Notes under the pieces: generated by a model
Told to the model about the DNA's origin: nothing
The model's input: only the letters and a program-made list of their open reading frames with translations
The model's database searches: none
Made by a program: the position numbers and the translations under genes
Assembly (NCBI GenBank): GCA_900314865.1
Contig: OMWW01000003.1
Coordinates: forward strand, 1-64,000
DNA length: 64,000 bases
Source of the DNA: an uncultured Erysipelotrichaceae bacterium
Lineage (GTDB): Bacteria; Bacillota_I; Bacilli_A; RFN20; CAG-826
Direction: 5' to 3'
In this document: in pieces, positions 36,408-43,999 of the stretch
How the letters are laid out: each line of letters opens with the position of its first letter
How positions within the stretch are numbered: position 1 is the first letter of the stretch

Positions 36408-37739
36408 ATGAATCTTGGAAAAGAAAACGAAACAACTGAATTTAAAGAAACAACCTCTGAATTAAGACAGGCTCTAATGGATATCTCTGCTATTTTAAAC
36501 AAACACGGAAAAGGACTCCTTTATTTCGGTGTAAAAGATTGGGGCGATGTGTGCGGAATGCAAGTTGGAAAAGATACAAGAAAAACCATCACTCAAGAAA
36601 TTAGAGCGCATATAAAGCCTTTGTGCATGTTTGAAATAAAAGAATTAGTAACTGATGATAAAACATTTATAGAGGTCACTTTTAGTGGCGATAATCCTCC
36701 GTATAGTGCATATGATCGTTATTATTTAAGATTCGACGAACAATCTCCAATCATGGAAAGAGAACAGTTAAATGCTTATTTTATGTCTCTCAATAATGAT
36801 TATTCTAAATGGGAAGATGATGATTCTTTTGAATCAATTGATGTTGTGGACAACACTTTTATTGAAAATTACGTAAAAAGAGGCAATGCCATTAATAGAA
36901 TCCCATTTAAATATACGACCAAGGAAAATGCATTAGTTCAGATGCATCTTATACATAAAAGTGGGAACCTCAACAATGCCGGCAATGTTTTATTTTCATC
37001 TAAAAAACCAGTGACTGTTAAATTTGCTGTTTTTGCAGGAACAAACAGAAATACATTCATTGATATGAAAGTCTTCCATGGAAATATTTTTGAGTGTATC
37101 GAAGAATCTATGATCTATATAAAATCACATATGAATTATGGGGTGAAATTTGATGGTTCAATTAGAAGAACAGATGTTCCAGAAATACCGCTAACTGCAA
37201 TTAGAGAAATAGTGGTTAATGCTTTTGCTCACGGGCTATATAAATCCAATACTGATTTTGAGATTTGCTTTTTTAGCAATAGACTAACCATTTATTCTCC
37301 TGGCCATTTTCCAAAACCGTTTAAACCAGAAGAATTCGCAGATGGTTCACTTGAATCAATCCCCTTTAATCCTAAAATAGTTGACGTACTATTTGGCGAT
37401 GAAACTATCGAAAAATACGCAACTGGTTTCGGCAGGACTTTTGATTCTCTAAAAGAGAATGATGTCGCCTATGATTATACTGATACAGGCAACGGTTTTA
37501 GATTCACATTTTATCGTGGCAGTGGCAGTGTAAATGACGGTGTAAATTTGACTAGTGGAGAACAAAAAGTACTTGAATTATTAAAAAAGAATCCTAACGC
37601 CACAATAAAAATTCTTTCTCAAGATTTGAATATTAGTATTAGAACGATTCAAAGAATACTGGCTTCTTTAAAAGAAAAGGATGTTATTATCCGCAAAGGA
37701 TCTGACAAAACTGGCTATTGGGAGGTCATTAATCGCTAG
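36408..37739 (+). CDS. AlbA_2/HATPase_c_4 transcriptional regulator-like protein
   Basis: The 443-residue protein has an N-terminal AlbA_2 (Schlafen-like) domain starting GKENETTEFKETTSELRQAL, with GKGLLYFGVKD. A GHKL-type ATP-binding region follows with LTAIREIVVNAFAHGLY (about 263-279), and the C-terminal winged helix has LSQDLNISIRTIQRILASL. Such proteins are often misnamed RecG-like. The SD TGGAGG precedes the ATG. The gene overlaps the start of a broken TfoX-like ORF, so the two were probably an operon. Confidence 0.8.
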   Translation: MNLGKENETTEFKETTSELRQALMDISAILNKHGKGLLYFGVKDWGDVCGMQVGKDTRKTITQEIRAHIKPLCMFEIKELVTDDKTFIEVTFSGDNPPYSAYDRYYLRFDEQSPIMEREQLNAYFMSLNNDYSKWEDDDSFESIDVVDNTFIENYVKRGNAINRIPFKYTTKENALVQMHLIHKSGNLNNAGNVLFSSKKPVTVKFAVFAGTNRNTFIDMKVFHGNIFECIEESMIYIKSHMNYGVKFDGSIRRTDVPEIPLTAIREIVVNAFAHGLYKSNTDFEICFFSNRLTIYSPGHFPKPFKPEEFADGSLESIPFNPKIVDVLFGDETIEKYATGFGRTFDSLKENDVAYDYTDTGNGFRFTFYRGSGSVNDGVNLTSGEQKVLELLKKNPNATIKILSQDLNISIRTIQRILASLKEKDVIIRKGSDKTGYWEVINR

Positions 37740-38019
37740 CTCTAAGGATTATCTAGAATATGCTCTTGAATTATTGAGAGAAGTAGAAAGCGTCACCTAT
37801 AAAAAGATGGTGGGTGAATATATGCTTTATAAAGAGGATATTCTTTTTGGTGGTGTTTACGAAAATAGATTTCTTTAAAAGAAAACTAAATCCTTAGAAA
37901 ATAGTGGCCTAAAAGAACAAATTCCGTATCCATCTGCAAAATCAATGTTACTTATTGATAGTGAAGATCCTGATGAGATAAAGAGATTGGTGTTACTCGC
38001 TATAAATGACTTAAAATAA
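37732..38019 (+). pseudogene. TfoX N-terminal-domain gene, start codon and frame disrupted
   Basis: Read in one frame from 37732 this gives 95 codons matching the TfoX/Sxy N-terminal domain: ASSKDYLEYALELLREVES, YKKMVGEYMLYKEDILFGGV, then after an in-frame TAA at 37876 PYPSAKSMLLIDSEDPDEIK. The position expected for ATG (6 nt after the SD GGGAGG in the upstream gene) is ATC. Two lesions therefore affect the reading frame, while the rest of the domain is intact, suggesting recent inactivation. Initiation at ATC with readthrough is formally possible but unlikely. Confidence 0.75.
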
Positions 38020-38024
38020 CGAGT

Positions 38025-38070
38025 GGTTCCGTCGATTCAAAAACGGTTCCACTTAAGGAAAACCGGTTCC
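38025..38070 (+). repeat. Three GGTTCC hexamers at exact 20-bp spacing
   Basis: GGTTCC occurs at 38025-38030, 38045-38050 and 38065-38070. The bases between the copies differ. They follow the broken TfoX-like gene and lie before its terminator. Function is unknown. Confidence 0.5.
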
Positions 38071-38108
38071 TTGTATTATTCTCGTAGTAGTTAGACAAAA
38101 CTATTATC

Positions 38109-38137
38109 TAAGATATTTTTTAATATCTTATTTTTTA
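38109..38137 (+). terminator. Terminator of the AlbA/TfoX unit
   Basis: TAAGATATT-TTTT-AATATCTTA is a perfect 9-bp stem followed by TTTTTT. Confidence 0.85.
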
Positions 38138-38196
38138 TTTTATTGTCGACCTAAAATATTTTATACGCTATAATAATAACAAAAGGAGAGATTGTT

Positions 38197-38439
38197 ATGG
38201 TTAATATGGATATTAGCAAAGCGAGAAGCGGCTTCTATAAGATTGCATCTTCATGTATTAAATATAATGATGTTATAAACATTTCTACAAAAGATGGTAA
38301 TATCATTTTGCTATCGGAAGCCAATTACAACAGTTTGATTGAATCTCTCTATTTGGTGGGTATTAAAAATGTATATGAAGATATCAAAGAAGCAATTAAA
38401 ACTCCTACCACCGAGTTTATCAAGGGTTCTCTGTGTTAA
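38197..38439 (+). CDS. Phd/YefM-type antitoxin without a partner
   Basis: The 80-residue protein resembles Phd/YefM antitoxins: an N-terminal DNA-binding half (MDISKARSGFYKIASSC) and the motif STKDGNIILLSEANYNSLIE (about 31-50). It has an SD (AAAGGAGA) and a TATAAT box at about 38170. A RelE/YoeB-type toxin gene would normally overlap its 3' end, but the next 125 nt hold only a weak terminator and the thyA promoter. It is an orphan. Confidence 0.75.
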   Translation: MVNMDISKARSGFYKIASSCIKYNDVINISTKDGNIILLSEANYNSLIESLYLVGIKNVYEDIKEAIKTPTTEFIKGSLC

Positions 38440-38453
38440 TTACTCACAGATAA

Positions 38454-38480
38454 GGAAGCGGCCATGAGGTCGTTTTCTTG
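38454..38480 (+). terminator. Weak terminator after the antitoxin gene
   Basis: AAGCGGCC-ATGA-GGTCGTTT pairs over 8 bp with two G-T pairs and is followed by TCTTGTTCTC. The stem is clear; the T-tract is interrupted. Confidence 0.5.
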
Positions 38481-38523
38481 TTCTCAAATTTTTATTCTTT
38501 TTATATGAATAAAGGGTGTGGTT

Positions 38524-38532
38524 TGTTATAAT
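38524..38532 (+). promoter_or_regulatory. thyA extended -10 promoter
   Basis: TGTTATAAT is an extended -10 element with a perfect TATAAT at 38527-38532. No clear -35 is seen. The leader carries the SD GAGGGGG 8 nt before the thyA ATG. Confidence 0.6.
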
Positions 38533-38564
38533 CATTCTCAGTAATAATTGAGGGGGAAGAAAAC

Positions 38565-39395
38565 ATGTCAAAAGCTGATCAAATTTTTGTGGAAAACATG
38601 AAGGACATTCTTGAGAATGGCTTTTCTGATGAAAAATTAAATGTTAGACCACATTGGGAAGATGGAACCCCTGCTCATACGATTAAGAAGTTTTGTATTG
38701 TGAATAGATATAATCTTCAAGAAGAACTTCCAATTTTAACTATTAGAAAAACCGCGTTTAAAAGTTGTTTAGATGAACTTCTTTGGATTTGGCAAAAGAA
38801 GAGCAATAACATTCATGATTTAAAGAGTCATATTTGGGATAGCTGGGCTGATGAAAGTGGTTCAATTGGTAAGGCCTATGGCTACCAATTAGCGAAGAAA
38901 AGTATCTATCCAGAAGGAGAATTTGATCAAGTTGATCGTGTTCTTTATGATTTAAAACATAATCCTCAATCACGAAGAATTATGACTAACATCTATAACT
39001 TTGAAGATTTACATGAAATGAATTTATACCCATGTGCCTACTCGATGACATTTAATGTCACTGGTGACACACTTAACGGTATTCTCAACCAAAGAAGTAA
39101 TGATATGTTAACCGCGAATAACTGGAATGTTTTACAATATTCATTATTGTTAATAATGTTTGCTCAAGTAAGCGGATTAAAACCTGGCACTTTGGTGCAT
39201 GTTATCGCAGACGCGCATATCTATGATAGACATGTTGATTTAGTCAAAGAAGTCATTGCTAAACCACAACATAAAGCGCCTAAACTTTGGGTTGATCCAT
39301 CTATCACTAATTTCTATGATTTCACTGTTGATTCGTTCAAACTTATCGACTATGAATTTGAACCATTAGACAAGAAAATTCCTGTAGCTATTTAA
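38565..39395 (+). CDS. thyA: Thymidylate synthase ThyA
   Basis: ThyA makes dTMP from dUMP with methylene-tetrahydrofolate and yields dihydrofolate, which the next gene recycles. The 276-residue enzyme has the catalytic cysteine in LYPCAYSMTF (about 152), the dUMP-binding QRSNDM and HVIADAHIYDRH. The Cys is followed by Ala rather than His, as in some Bacillus ThyA proteins. folA begins 2 nt after its stop. Confidence 0.93.
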   Translation: MSKADQIFVENMKDILENGFSDEKLNVRPHWEDGTPAHTIKKFCIVNRYNLQEELPILTIRKTAFKSCLDELLWIWQKKSNNIHDLKSHIWDSWADESGSIGKAYGYQLAKKSIYPEGEFDQVDRVLYDLKHNPQSRRIMTNIYNFEDLHEMNLYPCAYSMTFNVTGDTLNGILNQRSNDMLTANNWNVLQYSLLLIMFAQVSGLKPGTLVHVIADAHIYDRHVDLVKEVIAKPQHKAPKLWVDPSITNFYDFTVDSFKLIDYEFEPLDKKIPVAI

Positions 39396-39397
39396 TT

Positions 39398-39907
39398 ATG
39401 ATTATTTCGATTTTAAGTGCAGACAAAAATTACGGTATTGGAAAGAAAAATGGATTACTTTTCTCTCTTCCTTTAGACATGAAGTTCTTTAGAACTACAA
39501 CCTTAAATCATGTTGTAGCAATGGGAGAAAATACTTTGTTATCTTTTCCTAATTCTAAACCACTTAAAAATCGCACTCATATCGTATTAAGTGGAGATTC
39601 TACTCATAATTATGAAGGAGTAATTAATGTTCATACATTTACTGACTTCTTAAACAAGATTAAAGAATTTTCTTTAAAAGAAGATATTTATATCATTGGT
39701 GGTGCTTCTATTTATAACCAAATGATTCCTTATGTTGATGAAGTGTTATTGACAAAAGTTGATGAAGATGGTGGAGCGGAAGTTTTCTTCCATAATCTTG
39801 ATGAAGATCCTAATTTTGAATGTATTGAAGAAGGGGAACCACTTGACGATAACGGCCATATTATTCGCTTCACTAAATATATCAATAAGAAAAAAGTAAA
39901 TATATAA
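39398..39907 (+). CDS. folA: Dihydrofolate reductase
   Basis: The 169-residue protein has the DHFR N-terminus IISILSADKNYGIGKKNGLL, the substrate-site MKFFRTTTL and IYIIGGASIYNQMI. It regenerates tetrahydrofolate for ThyA and is co-transcribed with it. The codon after GIGKKNGL reads Leu-Phe where many DHFRs have Pro-Trp. Confidence 0.93.
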   Translation: MIISILSADKNYGIGKKNGLLFSLPLDMKFFRTTTLNHVVAMGENTLLSFPNSKPLKNRTHIVLSGDSTHNYEGVINVHTFTDFLNKIKEFSLKEDIYIIGGASIYNQMIPYVDEVLLTKVDEDGGAEVFFHNLDEDPNFECIEEGEPLDDNGHIIRFTKYINKKKVNI

Positions 39908-39917
39908 TAACTAATAC

Positions 39918-39994
39918 GCCGACTTAGCTCAATCCGGCAGAGCAACTGAATCGTAATCAGTAGGTTGTAGGTTCAATTCCTATAGTCGGCACCA
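39918..39994 (+). tRNA. tRNA-Thr (anticodon CGT)
   Basis: The acceptor GCCGACT/AGTCGGC, the anticodon arm ACTGA-ATCGTAA-TCAGT (CGT), T-arm GGTTCAATTCC and encoded CCA are present. It starts 10 nt after folA and reads ACG. Confidence 0.93.
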
Positions 39995-40006
39995 AATAGA
40001 ACAAAT

Positions 40007-40024
40007 GCCCTTTGGGGCTTTTTT
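40007..40024 (+). terminator. Terminator after tRNA-Thr
   Basis: GCCC-TTTG-GGGC followed by TTTTTT. The stem is short but GC-rich. Confidence 0.75.
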
Positions 40025-40047
40025 CTTCGAATATATTAAAAATATCT

Positions 40048-40110
40048 TTGATTTTATTTGTATTATCAGTATAATGATTTAGCGTTATGAGAAAACGAAT
40101 GCCTCATAAC
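40048..40110 (+). promoter_or_regulatory. tRNA-Val promoter and leader hairpin
   Basis: TTGATT (40048-40053), 16 bp and TATAAT (40070-40075) are followed by a perfect stem GTTATGAG/CTCATAAC (40084-40091 and 40103-40110) just before the tRNA. The hairpin may guide 5' processing. Confidence 0.7.
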
Positions 40111-40120
40111 CAAAACCCAT

Positions 40121-40196
40121 GGGTATTTAGCTCAGCTGGGAGAGCATCTGTTTGACGTACAGAAGGTCGGCGGTTCGATCCCGTCAGTACCCACCA
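40121..40196 (+). tRNA. tRNA-Val (anticodon GAC)
   Basis: The acceptor GGGTATT/AGTACCC, anticodon arm TCTGT-TTGACGT-ACAGA (GAC), T-arm GGTTCGATCCC and encoded CCA are present. Confidence 0.94.
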
Positions 40197-40202
40197 AAAT
40201 TA

Positions 40203-40230
40203 AAAAAATGTCCCTTGTGGACTTTTTTAA
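40203..40230 (+). terminator. Terminator after tRNA-Val
   Basis: AAAAAATGTCC-CTTGT-GGACTTTTTT, with an A-tract facing the T-tract, may work in both directions. Confidence 0.7.
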
Positions 40231-40237
40231 TAGATTC

Positions 40238-40311
40238 GCATCCATGGTTCAATGGTAGAACGTTAGCTTCCCAAGCTGAATACGCGGGTTCGATTCCCGT
40301 TGGATGCTCCA
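40238..40311 (+). tRNA. tRNA-Gly (anticodon CCC)
   Basis: The acceptor GCATCCA/TGGATGC, anticodon arm TTAGC-TTCCCAA-GCTGA (CCC), T-arm GGTTCGATTCC and encoded CCA are present. It is the last gene before the accessory island. Confidence 0.93.
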
Positions 40312-40321
40312 GATTAGATTT

Positions 40322-40353
40322 AAAGCCTTGATACACAAATCAGGGCTTTTTCT
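40322..40353 (+). terminator. Terminator after tRNA-Gly
   Basis: AAAGCCTTGAT-ACACAA-ATCAGGGCTTT forms an 11-bp stem followed by TT and a T-rich tail. A second palindrome TATGTAT-CTT-ATACATA and AGTTT-TATT-AAACT-TTTTT follow by 40402. Confidence 0.85.
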
Positions 40354-40429
40354 TATAAAAACTTATGTATCTTATACATATTTAGTTTTATTAAACTTTT
40401 TACGGTTCACAAAACATATTTTTTGCATA

Positions 40430-40449
40430 GTTTGATTCCTGTCGTGGGC
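40430..40449 (+). other. tRNA 3'-end fragment (possible att remnant), copy 1
   Basis: These 20 bases look like a T-loop, T-stem and acceptor 3' strand (ending TCGTGGGC), and match 17 of 20 bases at 44395-44414. No 5' tRNA half is present, and no tRNA in this window has that acceptor. Integrated elements often leave such fragments. Confidence 0.4.
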
Positions 40450-40884
40450 ATGCCTCAACAAAAAAGACTTAAGGCACTTACGGGAATCGAACTATGTTTA
40501 CGCTATGGTGCTTCAATTTTTTGTAAGAATAGTAGTGAGCTACATTTTAACATTCCATTGTTAGAAGGATGGCACGTTACAATAGAGGATTTACAAGATT
40601 ATTTTGATACCGAATTGATTAATGAACAATCATTGGTCTCATCACTAGAAATCTGCAAAGATATCAAAGATAAATGCATAGAAAGAATAAAAACAACCAT
40701 CGATGGCAGTCCTAGATTGCAGTCAATAATATTTAATGGAAAAGATATTTACGACGAACCATATTCTGCTTTCTTCTTTATGCAAAATAACTTAATACGA
40801 ACATTAGGATACATACCATATAGTGTTACTACTGGATCCGGCAGATCTCATGGACAATATTCGATTGTTTTAAAACCTAGATAA
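40450..40884 (+). CDS. Unknown protein, first of an overlapping pair
   Basis: The 144-residue protein (MPQQKRLKALTGIELCLRYG start) is not recognised. It is soluble, with no signal peptide, and moderately acidic, with a Gly-rich C-terminus (TTGSGRSHGQYS). The frame is open to a TTG at 40423, but those codons coincide with the tRNA-like fragment, so the ATG at 40450 is preferred. Its stop overlaps the ATG of the next gene, so the two are coupled. No SD is obvious. Confidence 0.5.
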   Translation: MPQQKRLKALTGIELCLRYGASIFCKNSSELHFNIPLLEGWHVTIEDLQDYFDTELINEQSLVSSLEICKDIKDKCIERIKTTIDGSPRLQSIIFNGKDIYDEPYSAFFFMQNNLIRTLGYIPYSVTTGSGRSHGQYSIVLKPR

Positions 40885-41162
40885 TGGAAAAGAAACAAAG
40901 AATCAAAATATCGCAGGATCGAACAAAAATATGCAAGTACTGCATTGGAGATTTGGTTGTGATTACATTCAATAAGTATGGTAAACATACCTTCATTGTA
41001 GAAGTGGAAGAAGTAGCAGAAAATATGCACGACTTAGATGGTGTATGGATTTCGGTTCTTCCGATAAAAGAATATAATAGCGATGAAATTGCCAAGAGAA
41101 TGATTCAGGACAAAATTAGATGTATGGTTCCACTAAAAGATTTAAGTGACCTTCCCAACTAA
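40884..41162 (+). CDS. Unknown protein, second of an overlapping pair
   Basis: The 92-residue protein is not recognised. It begins MEKKQRIKISQDRTKICKYC and has a central beta-rich stretch GDLVVITFNKYGKHTFIVEV. There is one CXXC-like pair (CKYC) and no membrane segment. The first base is shared with the upstream stop codon (TAATG). A conserved hairpin repeat begins 5 nt after its stop. Confidence 0.5.
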   Translation: MEKKQRIKISQDRTKICKYCIGDLVVITFNKYGKHTFIVEVEEVAENMHDLDGVWISVLPIKEYNSDEIAKRMIQDKIRCMVPLKDLSDLPN

Positions 41163-41167
41163 AACAT

Positions 41168-41211
41168 ACGCTTGTAATAATTGGTGTTAGTACAAACGTG
41201 AATAGTGATTT
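41168..41211 (+). repeat. 44-bp hairpin repeat, left copy
   Basis: ACGCTTGTA-A-TAAT, tetraloop TGGT, GTTA-G-TACAAACGT form an imperfect 13-bp hairpin, followed by GAATAGT. The right copy at 43753-43796 matches 14 bases before and 21 bases after the loop exactly, while all four loop bases differ. The pair brackets the MACPF lipoprotein gene. Confidence 0.8.
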
Positions 41212-41353
41212 GAATTAATAATAACGCACTAGGGTATAGCTTGCCCTTACGCAACCATACATTTGAGATAGGCACAAAATACGGTGTCTTTTCTTATGTC
41301 TTTATGGAGATAAGAAAGGTATATTTAAGATCTTAAGACAATGTCTTTCTCCC

Positions 41354-41476
41354 TATAATACGTGGCATTGTACAAAAAGTTTATTACTCAGTAATAATTA
41401 GCACTCTAGTGGCTCAACTGCTTGCTCCCTCTATCTCTTTCTAGTAATATTTATTTAGAAATATTAGGAGAATAGT
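41354..41476 (+). promoter_or_regulatory. Promoter and structured leader of the MACPF lipoprotein gene
   Basis: A perfect TATAAT is at 41354-41359; no strong -35 is seen. The roughly 110-nt leader has TTATTAC-TCA-GTAATAA (41381-41397), a CT-rich tract, and TAATATTT-ATTTAG-AAATATTA directly in front of the SD AGGAG. Upstream (41212-41353) TCTTAT/ATAAGA and AGGG/CCCT stems can also form; no gene is seen there. Confidence 0.5.
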
Positions 41477-43735
41477 ATGAAAATGAAGAAAACATTTTTT
41501 GTTGGATTGATTTCTATGTCCATGGCACTTGCTGGTTGCACTTTCGCAAATCCACAAACCAACACTGGAGATAACGGTGGCTCTGGCAATGGCGGAAACA
41601 CAAGCACAACAACGACCTATACAGTTACCTTTTTAAATTATGACAATAGTCTTTTGTTCAGAGCGACAGTTGATGAAGGAATGCCTGCGGTTTATGAAGG
41701 GGCAACACCTACTAGACCAGAAACCGAAGAGTATCGTTATGAGTTTTCTGGCTGGGATAAAGATTTAACTGCTATTTATTCAAATTTAGCAACGATAGCT
41801 CAATATAATGCCATTAAGAAAAACACTGATGGTGGTGAAGAGACATATGGTCTTACAAAACAACAAAAACTCATGTACTATAACGGCACAAATGGTGTTG
41901 ACAGCAGCAATACATATGACACTCCTTATGGTATTGGCAGAGCAATCAACGCTTTAAGCGATAGATATATAGAAATTACAAATAGATATAATCCTATTTT
42001 TGATATTAATAAATTATCTGATTTAACATGGACAAAAACAAAATTAAGACAACAAGATGCTCAAGTTATTTCTGAAGATTCTGCAACAAAATTCCAAGAA
42101 GCCTTATCAATCAGCTATGGCAATAAATCCTCAGCTCAAGCTGGAGTAGAAGGAATCTTTACAGCTGGAGTTGATACTGATTTTGGTATTTCAAATGATC
42201 TCCATGTTAATAAAAACACACATGAAATCGTGTCTAAACTTTATCAGAATATAAATGGTTTCTCCATTGAAATAGAAGGATACAACGATTATAGAAATTT
42301 TAGAGATTCCTTAAATAGTAGACTCCTTGAAGATATTCAAGATATTCAAGATGGTAAAATGTCGACTGATGAATTCTTTAGTTTTTATGGTACTCACGTT
42401 GTAATGGCTGGTTACTATGGTGGGAGAATCGAATGTAATTATCATTTGATGTTTGATGACAGCGAAATTAGTGACAGTTTGATGGCTACTTATAAAACTA
42501 AAGCCAGTGCTGGTCTTAAATCTGCTCAAGCCAGTGCATCAGTTTCGACTGAAACAAACTTTAGTATCAAGAATGAAATTGATGTAAATATTCAAGCTAC
42601 TTCTGAATCGTTCACATTTAAAGGAAGAGGTGGAAAATATATTAGTGGTGCAACTGAAAAAGCATTCATGCAGAATTATTCTTCGTGGGTCGAAAGTTTT
42701 AACGACGATGAAGAAAACTTTAGTGTTCTTGTCGACGTTCCTGATAGAGCTTTAATGCCTATTTGGAATTTATTTCCAACCGAATATTCTGCTGCTGCTA
42801 ATACTGTATTAAATGCATTTTTAACAAAGGCAGCTCAATGTAAGAGCAACTGGATTGATAAATGCACATATATCTTTGATGACGATACAATTAATGATAC
42901 TTTTAATTTTGCTGGTGGCGCCGGAACAGAAACCTCACCATATTTAATTTCCAATGAACAGCATTTATTGAAAATCGCAGATTATATGGATTCATATTTT
43001 GAAATGATAAGTGATGTTAGTATCGCTGGTATTGATAATTGGGAACCAATCGGTGGTAGAAATCTTGAAAAAGCTTTCACAGGTCATTTTGACGGAAAAG
43101 GTCATTCCATTATTGGATTAAAGAGAACAAGTGGTGTTCCAGAGAAAAACAATAGATCCTTCTATGGTTTCTTCGGATTTGTTGGTGAAGGTGGCGTTGT
43201 GCAAAATGTTAACTTTACTGATGTAAATGTCAAGATTACAGGTCCTGCTAACGATAACGGAAACATGCGTGCGTTCTTCGCTGTCGTAGCTGGAAAATGT
43301 ATGGGAACCTTAGAGAATATAACAACAAGAGGATCATTTGTTTATTCATGCTGTACTAATGGAGAAACATGGATGGGTAGCATGGCTGGTTATGCGGTTA
43401 ATGCGCTTATTAGTTCTTGTTCCAACTATATCTCACTAACATCAGATAGATATTCAACATGTGTTGGTGGATTTGTCGGGTATGCTCAAGGTGGAAGAAT
43501 TGAATACTGTACAATCGATGCGAATATTACAGCAACCGGTACTGATTGGGGAGGAGTTGCTAGAGCAAGTTTAATCGGTGGTTCAGGGCATAAGAGCAAT
43601 CCAACAACATTGTTAAGTAACACAACAAATGGAAATGTAACTGCTAAAGCATATGACAATTCCTCTTGGTTTACAGATTGTTCAACAAACACATCGAAAA
43701 CTGACTTCGCCTATAAATTCGATGCAACATATTAA
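41477..43735 (+). CDS. MACPF-domain lipoprotein with InlB-type and GLUG-like regions
   Basis: The 752-residue protein has a lipoprotein signal with lipobox LAGC (Cys21), a Gly/Asn/Thr-rich linker, and an InlB-like repeat (about 48-100, ending FSGWDKDLT). It then has a MACPF/CDC-type domain with the signature YGTHVVMAGYYGG (about 303-315), matching Y-G-T-H-x7-G-G. The C-terminal part (about 475-750) has NWEPIGG, GHFDGKGHSIIGL and repeated GGFVGYAQGG-like stretches, as in GLUG/beta-helix domains. MACPF proteins can form membrane pores; some act in attack or competition. It would be anchored outside the cell. It is a single-gene unit between two hairpin repeats. Confidence 0.8.
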   Translation: MKMKKTFFVGLISMSMALAGCTFANPQTNTGDNGGSGNGGNTSTTTTYTVTFLNYDNSLLFRATVDEGMPAVYEGATPTRPETEEYRYEFSGWDKDLTAIYSNLATIAQYNAIKKNTDGGEETYGLTKQQKLMYYNGTNGVDSSNTYDTPYGIGRAINALSDRYIEITNRYNPIFDINKLSDLTWTKTKLRQQDAQVISEDSATKFQEALSISYGNKSSAQAGVEGIFTAGVDTDFGISNDLHVNKNTHEIVSKLYQNINGFSIEIEGYNDYRNFRDSLNSRLLEDIQDIQDGKMSTDEFFSFYGTHVVMAGYYGGRIECNYHLMFDDSEISDSLMATYKTKASAGLKSAQASASVSTETNFSIKNEIDVNIQATSESFTFKGRGGKYISGATEKAFMQNYSSWVESFNDDEENFSVLVDVPDRALMPIWNLFPTEYSAAANTVLNAFLTKAAQCKSNWIDKCTYIFDDDTINDTFNFAGGAGTETSPYLISNEQHLLKIADYMDSYFEMISDVSIAGIDNWEPIGGRNLEKAFTGHFDGKGHSIIGLKRTSGVPEKNNRSFYGFFGFVGEGGVVQNVNFTDVNVKITGPANDNGNMRAFFAVVAGKCMGTLENITTRGSFVYSCCTNGETWMGSMAGYAVNALISSCSNYISLTSDRYSTCVGGFVGYAQGGRIEYCTIDANITATGTDWGGVARASLIGGSGHKSNPTTLLSNTTNGNVTAKAYDNSSWFTDCSTNTSKTDFAYKFDATY

Positions 43736-43752
43736 ATTTTCACTCAAAATAA

Positions 43753-43796
43753 ACGCTTGTAATAATCATAGTTAGTACAAACGTGAATAGTAGTTT
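43753..43796 (+). repeat. 44-bp hairpin repeat, right copy
   Basis: ACGCTTGTA-A-TAAT, tetraloop CATA, GTTA-G-TACAAACGT and GAATAGT repeat the left copy with a different loop. It starts 17 nt after the MACPF stop. Weaker similarity continues for about 40 bp more in both places (GCA-TA ... CCTT-CG ... AAC). Confidence 0.8.
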
Positions 43797-43955
43797 ATCC
43801 TTATTGAAGTGCATTAACCCATATGTCAACCTTCGTGAACTTACTATGTAAAAGTTAGATAGCATCGATAAAAATATGGTTTACACTTTGAATACAATAA
43901 ATTAAGATTTTGGTAACATGAAATAACTGGCTCCAAACGATGAGCCTAGAATTAG
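43797..43955. other. Intergenic stretch without a recognisable gene
   Basis: Apart from weak similarity to the DNA after the left hairpin repeat in its first 40 bp, I see no open frame with a start, no RNA gene and no clear promoter. Confidence 0.4.
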
Positions 43956-43982
43956 AGACAGACGAAATTGTCTGTCTTTTTG
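43956..43982 (+). terminator. Terminator downstream of the MACPF cassette
   Basis: AGACAGAC-GAAATT-GTCTGTCT is a perfect 8-bp stem followed by TTTT. Confidence 0.85.
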
Positions 43983-43999
43983 CTTGCGGAAATCCGTAG

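Noticed and set aside
36408..37739. Second RecG helicase
   Set aside because: The protein lacks helicase motifs; it has AlbA_2, GHKL and winged-helix regions that databases often mislabel as RecG-like.
38025..38070. CRISPR-like array from GGTTCC repeats
   Set aside because: Only 6 identical bases per unit, three units, and no cas genes.
40423..40449. TTG start of the unknown gene at 40423
   Set aside because: Those codons are the tRNA-like fragment; the ATG at 40450 is the first start outside it.
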